Origin: Bacteroidota bacterium
Lineage (GTDB): Bacteria; Bacteroidota; Ignavibacteria; Tepidaquicellales; Tepidaquicellaceae
Assembly (NCBI GenBank): GCA_023429265.1
Contig: JAEYVS010000051.1
Coordinates: 1-7,926 of the forward strand
Reading direction: 5' to 3'
DNA: 7,926 nucleotides
Shown here: positions 5,360-7,926 of the stretch, piece by piece
Layout of the letters: the number at the start of each line of letters is the position of its first letter
How positions within the stretch are numbered: position 1 is the stretch's first letter
Notes under the pieces: generated by a model
Databases searched by the model: none
The model's input: the letters and a program-made list of their open reading frames with translations, nothing else
What the model was told of the DNA's origin: nothing
Translations under genes and position numbers: made by a program

Positions 5360-6592
5360 ATGAAAGAATTCTTCAAACGGTTTGACATACTGCTTTTACT
5401 AACCACTGTCGCAATAGTAACCATAGGCATTTTTGCAATTTACAGCGCGACATTTACCACTGAAGATGGCGGTTCGGATCTTTATTCTAAACAGCTTATA
5501 TTTGCGATAGTAGGTTTTGTGCTTATGATCGTGATAAATTACATTCCTCCAAAGTATTTAAGCAATACATCGTACATTATATATGCCCTGGCGATAATAT
5601 TATTGATAGCAGTTTTATTTTTCGGGAAAAAGATATCCGGACAGAGGAGCTGGTTTGCCATAGGGACATTTGGTATCCAGCCGTCGGAATTCGCGAAGCT
5701 CGCGACCATAATGGCACTGGGCAGATTTTTCGCGGCTGAGGATAAAGAGCGGGACATCAGGAATCCCAAAACATTTTTAATTGCGGCAGCCATAGTTTTG
5801 CTGCCTGTCGTTCTCATTATGCGGCAGCCTGATATGGGAACAGTCCTGGTGTTTATTGCAATGATCATTCCAATATTTTTCTGGGCGGGACTTTCTACTT
5901 TTGTAATATTTGCCATAGTATCACCTGTAATTGTAGCATTATGTTCATTTTTTGGGGTGTATTACATGATCGGGGCATTGGCATTGGTGGCAGTGGTTTT
6001 GTATGTGTGGTTCCGGCAAAGGTGGATATTGGGATTGGTCATACTTACGGTGAATTTGATAGCGGGATTATCGGTGGATTATGTTTACGATAAGCTCCAG
6101 CCATACCAGCAGAGACGGATAATGGCCGTATTCGACCCTACGACCGATCCATTAGGGAGCGGCTACAACGTAATCCAATCCAAAGTAGCTATAGGGTCGG
6201 GAGGCTTTACGGGTAAAGGCTACCTGGAGGGAACTCAGACCCAGCTTAAGTTTATCCCCGAACAATGGACGGATTTCATATTCTGCATGGTAGGGGAAGA
6301 ATTTGGCTTTATCGGAGCGATTGTCTTACTCATTTTGTATTTTATTATTATCTTTCAGCTTATAAACAGCGCATACTTTGCGAAGAATAAATTTTTGAGT
6401 ATATGCTGCATAGGGTTTGCTACGGTGTTCTTATTCCATTTATTTGTGAACATAGGAATGACTATGGGTATTATGCCTGTAATCGGTATTCCTCTTCCAT
6501 TGGTCAGCTATGGTGTATCGTCATTATTGTCATTTATGCTGATGTTGGGTATAGGGATGAATGCATACAGAAACAGGAAGTTGTATATGTAG
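5360..6592 (+). CDS. rodA: RodA, SEDS-family peptidoglycan glycosyltransferase
   Basis: The 410-residue polytopic membrane protein (about ten helices) carries SEDS signatures: QPSEFAKLA, RQPDMGT, the IGSGGFTGKGYLEGTQ loop, EQWTDFIF and the C-terminal GIPLPLVSYG. D305 in the WTDFIF segment corresponds to the conserved catalytic aspartate of RodA. RodA polymerises lipid II into glycan strands and works as a complex with PBP2. It is about 40 residues longer than E. coli RodA; the extra length appears to be in the middle of the protein (residues about 185-245), which seems acceptable for this phylum. The ATG follows the mrdA TAG with no gap, so translation is probably coupled. RodA rather than FtsW is favoured by context and by the GTQTQLKFIPEQ sequence. 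Confidence 0.97.
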   Translation: MKEFFKRFDILLLLTTVAIVTIGIFAIYSATFTTEDGGSDLYSKQLIFAIVGFVLMIVINYIPPKYLSNTSYIIYALAIILLIAVLFFGKKISGQRSWFAIGTFGIQPSEFAKLATIMALGRFFAAEDKERDIRNPKTFLIAAAIVLLPVVLIMRQPDMGTVLVFIAMIIPIFFWAGLSTFVIFAIVSPVIVALCSFFGVYYMIGALALVAVVLYVWFRQRWILGLVILTVNLIAGLSVDYVYDKLQPYQQRRIMAVFDPTTDPLGSGYNVIQSKVAIGSGGFTGKGYLEGTQTQLKFIPEQWTDFIFCMVGEEFGFIGAIVLLILYFIIIFQLINSAYFAKNKFLSICCIGFATVFLFHLFVNIGMTMGIMPVIGIPLPLVSYGVSSLLSFMLMLGIGMNAYRNRKLYM

Positions 6593-6595
6593 TTA

Positions 6596-6630
6596 GGTGA
6601 GAGGTGAAACGGCAAAGGTGAGAGGTGAGA
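6596..6630 (+). repeat. 7-bp GGTGARA tandem repeat after rodA
   Basis: Five heptamers in register: GGTGAGA, GGTGAAA, a degenerate CGGCAAA, GGTGAGA and GGTGAGA. The array begins 3 nt after the rodA stop and runs into the GC-rich hairpin repeat (copy B). The same heptamer family follows dcd. Confidence 0.85.
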
Positions 6631-6639
6631 GGGAATTAA

Positions 6640-6670
6640 TCCTCCCCCTGTAGTCCCCTCCGAAGGGGAC
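6640..6670 (+). repeat. GC-rich hairpin repeat, copy B
   Basis: The constant TCCTCCCCCTGTAGT word (6640-6654) leads into a stem of GTCCCCT (6653-6659) and AGGGGAC (6664-6670) around the tetraloop CCGA. Compared with copy C there is one C fewer on the left arm and one G fewer on the right, so pairing is kept. The hairpin lies about 70 bp upstream of dcd and is not followed by a T-tract. Confidence 0.75.
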
Positions 6671-6683
6671 GTTGAGTTTCAGA

Positions 6684-6734
6684 AGTTTATAGATGTTGAT
6701 AGCAAGTAAAATAGATTTATTAATTTAATACAAT
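6684..6734 (+). promoter_or_regulatory. dcd leader with GTTTATA/GTTGATA words and TTAATACAAT box
   Basis: AGTTTATAGATGTTGATAG (6684-6702) resembles the mreB-mreC nonamer array. TTAATACAAT (6725-6734) ends 6 nt before the dcd ATG. The pyrF leader carries the same two parts in the same order. It may be a promoter or translation leader, but no match to a known consensus is claimed. Confidence 0.35.
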
Positions 6735-6740
6735 TATTTA

Positions 6741-7277
6741 ATGATCCTTTCTGATAAGAGAATCCTCGAGGAAATCAAACAAAAGAATATCGTAATAAAG
6801 CCATTTCGTCCTGAATGCCTGGGTACTAATAGTTATGACGTGCATTTAGGGGAGTGGCTTTCTGTTTATGTGGACGATATTTTAGACGCAAAAGCTCATA
6901 ATAAGATAATGCACATGAAAATCCCGAAAGAAGGTACAGTGCTTTTACCATCGAGATTGTATCTCGGGGTGACAGAGGAATACACCGAGACGATGACGGC
7001 GGTTCCTTTCCTGGAAGGTAAGTCGAGTGTGGGCAGGCTGGGCATAGACATTCACGCTACAGCAGGAAAGGGTGACGTGGGTTTTAAGAATAACTGGACG
7101 CTGGAGATATCGGTGAGGCAGCCGGTGAGAGTTTATAAGGGTATGCCCATTGGTCAGTTGATCTATTTTGCAGTAGAGGGTGATATAGAGACGACATATG
7201 ACCAGAAGAAGTCGGCAAAGTATAATAAGAGGACAGTGAAGCCGGTTGAGTCTATGATGTGGAAGAATAAGTTTTAA
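6741..7277 (+). CDS. dcd: dCTP deaminase
   Basis: The 178-residue product belongs to the dCTP deaminase/dUTPase trimer family. The N-terminus MILSDKRIL and the LGTNSYDVHLG block are typical of Dcd. K94-S-S-V-G-R99-LG matches the (R/K)SSxARLG substrate-binding motif, with glycine where alanine is usual. HATAGKGDVGF starts at H105 and the catalytic glutamate is E122 in WTLE. GMPIGQLIYF and a C-terminal YNKRTVKP segment, as seen in Dcd proteins that close over the nucleotide, complete the pattern. It deaminates dCTP to dUTP in the cytosol, feeding dTMP synthesis. Whether it also has dUTPase activity, as some homologues do, cannot be decided here. The ATG at 6741 follows an A/T-rich leader without Shine-Dalgarno. 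It lies 148 bp from rodA across repeat-rich DNA, so it may be a separate unit. Confidence 0.95.
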   Translation: MILSDKRILEEIKQKNIVIKPFRPECLGTNSYDVHLGEWLSVYVDDILDAKAHNKIMHMKIPKEGTVLLPSRLYLGVTEEYTETMTAVPFLEGKSSVGRLGIDIHATAGKGDVGFKNNWTLEISVRQPVRVYKGMPIGQLIYFAVEGDIETTYDQKKSAKYNKRTVKPVESMMWKNKF

Positions 7278-7279
7278 AA

Positions 7280-7321
7280 AGTGAGAGGTGAAAGGTGAGA
7301 GGTGAAAAGTCAGGGGTACGA
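7280..7321 (+). repeat. 7-bp GGTGARA tandem repeat after dcd
   Basis: Units in register are AGTGAGA, GGTGAAA, GGTGAGA, GGTGAAA, then decayed AGTCAGG and GGTACGA. The array starts 2 nt after the dcd stop. It belongs to the same family as the array after rodA and again leads into a GC-rich hairpin. Confidence 0.85.
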
Positions 7322-7362
7322 GGATTTTATCCCTCTCCCTGTAGTCCCCCTCCAAAGGGGGA
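7320..7362 (+). repeat. GC-rich double-hairpin repeat, copy C
   Basis: A small first stem (GGAT 7322-7325 with ATCC 7329-7332, extended past one bulge by GA/TC) precedes the CCCTGTAGT core (7337-7345). The second stem pairs TCCCCCT (7345-7351) with AGGGGGA (7356-7362) around CCAA. The arrangement matches copy A. No T-tract follows, so it is not a classical terminator. Confidence 0.75.
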
Positions 7363-7383
7363 GGATGAGCTATAGAAAAGGGA

Positions 7384-7434
7384 AGTTTATAGAGTTCATA
7401 ACGTTTAAAAGAAGATTTTAAAACTTAATACAAT
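7384..7434 (+). promoter_or_regulatory. pyrF leader with GTTTATA/GAGTTCATA words and TTAATACAAT box
   Basis: GTTTATA (7385-7391) and GAGTTCATAA (7392-7401) repeat words of the mreB-mreC array; the latter equals 1844-1853. TTAATACAAT (7425-7434) ends 5 nt before the TTG start and equals the box before dcd. The role is inferred from position only. Confidence 0.35.
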
Positions 7435-7439
7435 AAATA

Positions 7440-7926
7440 TTGAGCTATCTTAAAAAACTGGAGAAGATCGTAAAGAAGAACACTTCTAACATTATTATAG
7501 GTCTTGATACTGATATGGATAAGATCCCGGCATTTTTCAGGGAGGATTCAAACCCGATGCTGGAATTTAATAAGCGGATCGTGGCGGCGACGAAGAATGA
7601 CGTTGCAGGGTACAAGCTGAATATGGCTTTTTATGAGGCAGCCGGCGGCATAGGTCTTACAGCAATGCGTGAGACGGTGAAATACATTCCTAAGGATATG
7701 ATCACCATCTGCGACGCGAAAAGAGGAGACATCGAGAATACAGATGAGCTATATGCTCAGGCATATCTGGATGAGTACGAGTTCGATGCTATAACATTCA
7801 GTCCGTACCTGGGGAGCGATTCGATAAAGCCTTTTCTCAAGCGGAAAGATAAGATGGTATATGTATTAGCGCTAACCTCCAATCCAGGGGGGAAGGACAT
7901 CCAGATGCTGAAAGCGGGTACAAAGT
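7440..7926 (+). CDS. pyrF: Orotidine 5'-phosphate decarboxylase, PyrF (3' partial, TTG start)
   Basis: The frame runs from TTG 7440 to the window edge, giving 162 codons of a protein usually about 270 long in this subfamily. Motifs of the bacterial group-2 OMP decarboxylase are clear: GLDTD (21-25) on the first strand, YKLN with lysine 59, the catalytic D92-A-K-R-G-D97-I array, FSPYLGSDS and TSNPGG (146-151). The enzyme decarboxylates OMP to UMP, the last step of de novo UMP synthesis. The start must be TTG 7440 or very near: an in-frame TAA lies at 7434-7436 and the first ATG (7515) would remove the GLDTD strand. There is no Shine-Dalgarno. It lies downstream of dcd, so two pyrimidine genes are side by side, separated by repeats. 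Confidence 0.95.
   Translation, partial: MSYLKKLEKIVKKNTSNIIIGLDTDMDKIPAFFREDSNPMLEFNKRIVAATKNDVAGYKLNMAFYEAAGGIGLTAMRETVKYIPKDMITICDAKRGDIENTDELYAQAYLDEYEFDAITFSPYLGSDSIKPFLKRKDKMVYVLALTSNPGGKDIQMLKAGTK

Noticed and set aside
6945..7355. Minus-strand open frame crossing dcd and the repeat array
   Set aside because: It runs through the heptamer array and the Dcd coding sequence, and its residues show only the translation of repeats (LTFHLSPFTSHF).

Overview
All recognisable genes in this window lie on the + strand. Their order is purH (3' end only), a small GxxExxY-family gene, mreB, mreC, mreD, mrdA (PBP2), rodA, dcd and pyrF (5' end only). The run purH-mreBCD-mrdA-rodA is a typical chromosomal order of Bacteroidota and relatives (Bacteroidota/Chlorobi/Ignavibacteria group). 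The starts also fit that group: no gene has a well-placed Shine-Dalgarno sequence, several have only A/T-rich leaders, and pyrF can only start at TTG. I infer an uncultivated member of that group, but the exact lineage cannot be read from the sequence.

Positions 1-239 end purH, which makes the last two steps of IMP synthesis. Positions 243-710 form a compact cassette: a 126-residue GxxExxY protein with a PD-(D/E)XK nuclease-like core, bounded almost to the base by imperfect inverted repeats of about 41 bp (33 of 41 match by hand count). Each repeat carries four CACNAAG-like heptamers with spacers of 1, 2 and 3 nt. The cassette is clearly more A/T-rich than mreB and sits exactly between purH and mreB, so it looks like an inserted element. 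It is the strongest candidate for an undescribed system here.

Positions 744-6592 are the rod-shape elongation module. MreB is the actin-like scaffold, MreC and MreD the membrane linkers, PBP2 the transpeptidase and RodA the SEDS glycosyltransferase. mreC and mreD overlap or nearly touch, and mrdA and rodA abut with no gap, so each pair is probably translated together. Positions 6741-7277 encode a dCTP deaminase and 7440-7926 the first 162 codons of OMP decarboxylase, both in pyrimidine nucleotide metabolism.

The gaps between genes are full of structured repeats that avoid most coding sequence: a 9-bp tandem repeat between mreB and mreC, 7-bp tandem repeats after mreD, rodA and dcd, a GC-rich hairpin repeat in three copies (before mrdA, dcd and pyrF), and a three-hairpin block before mrdA. 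The leaders of dcd and pyrF share the same modules in the same order.
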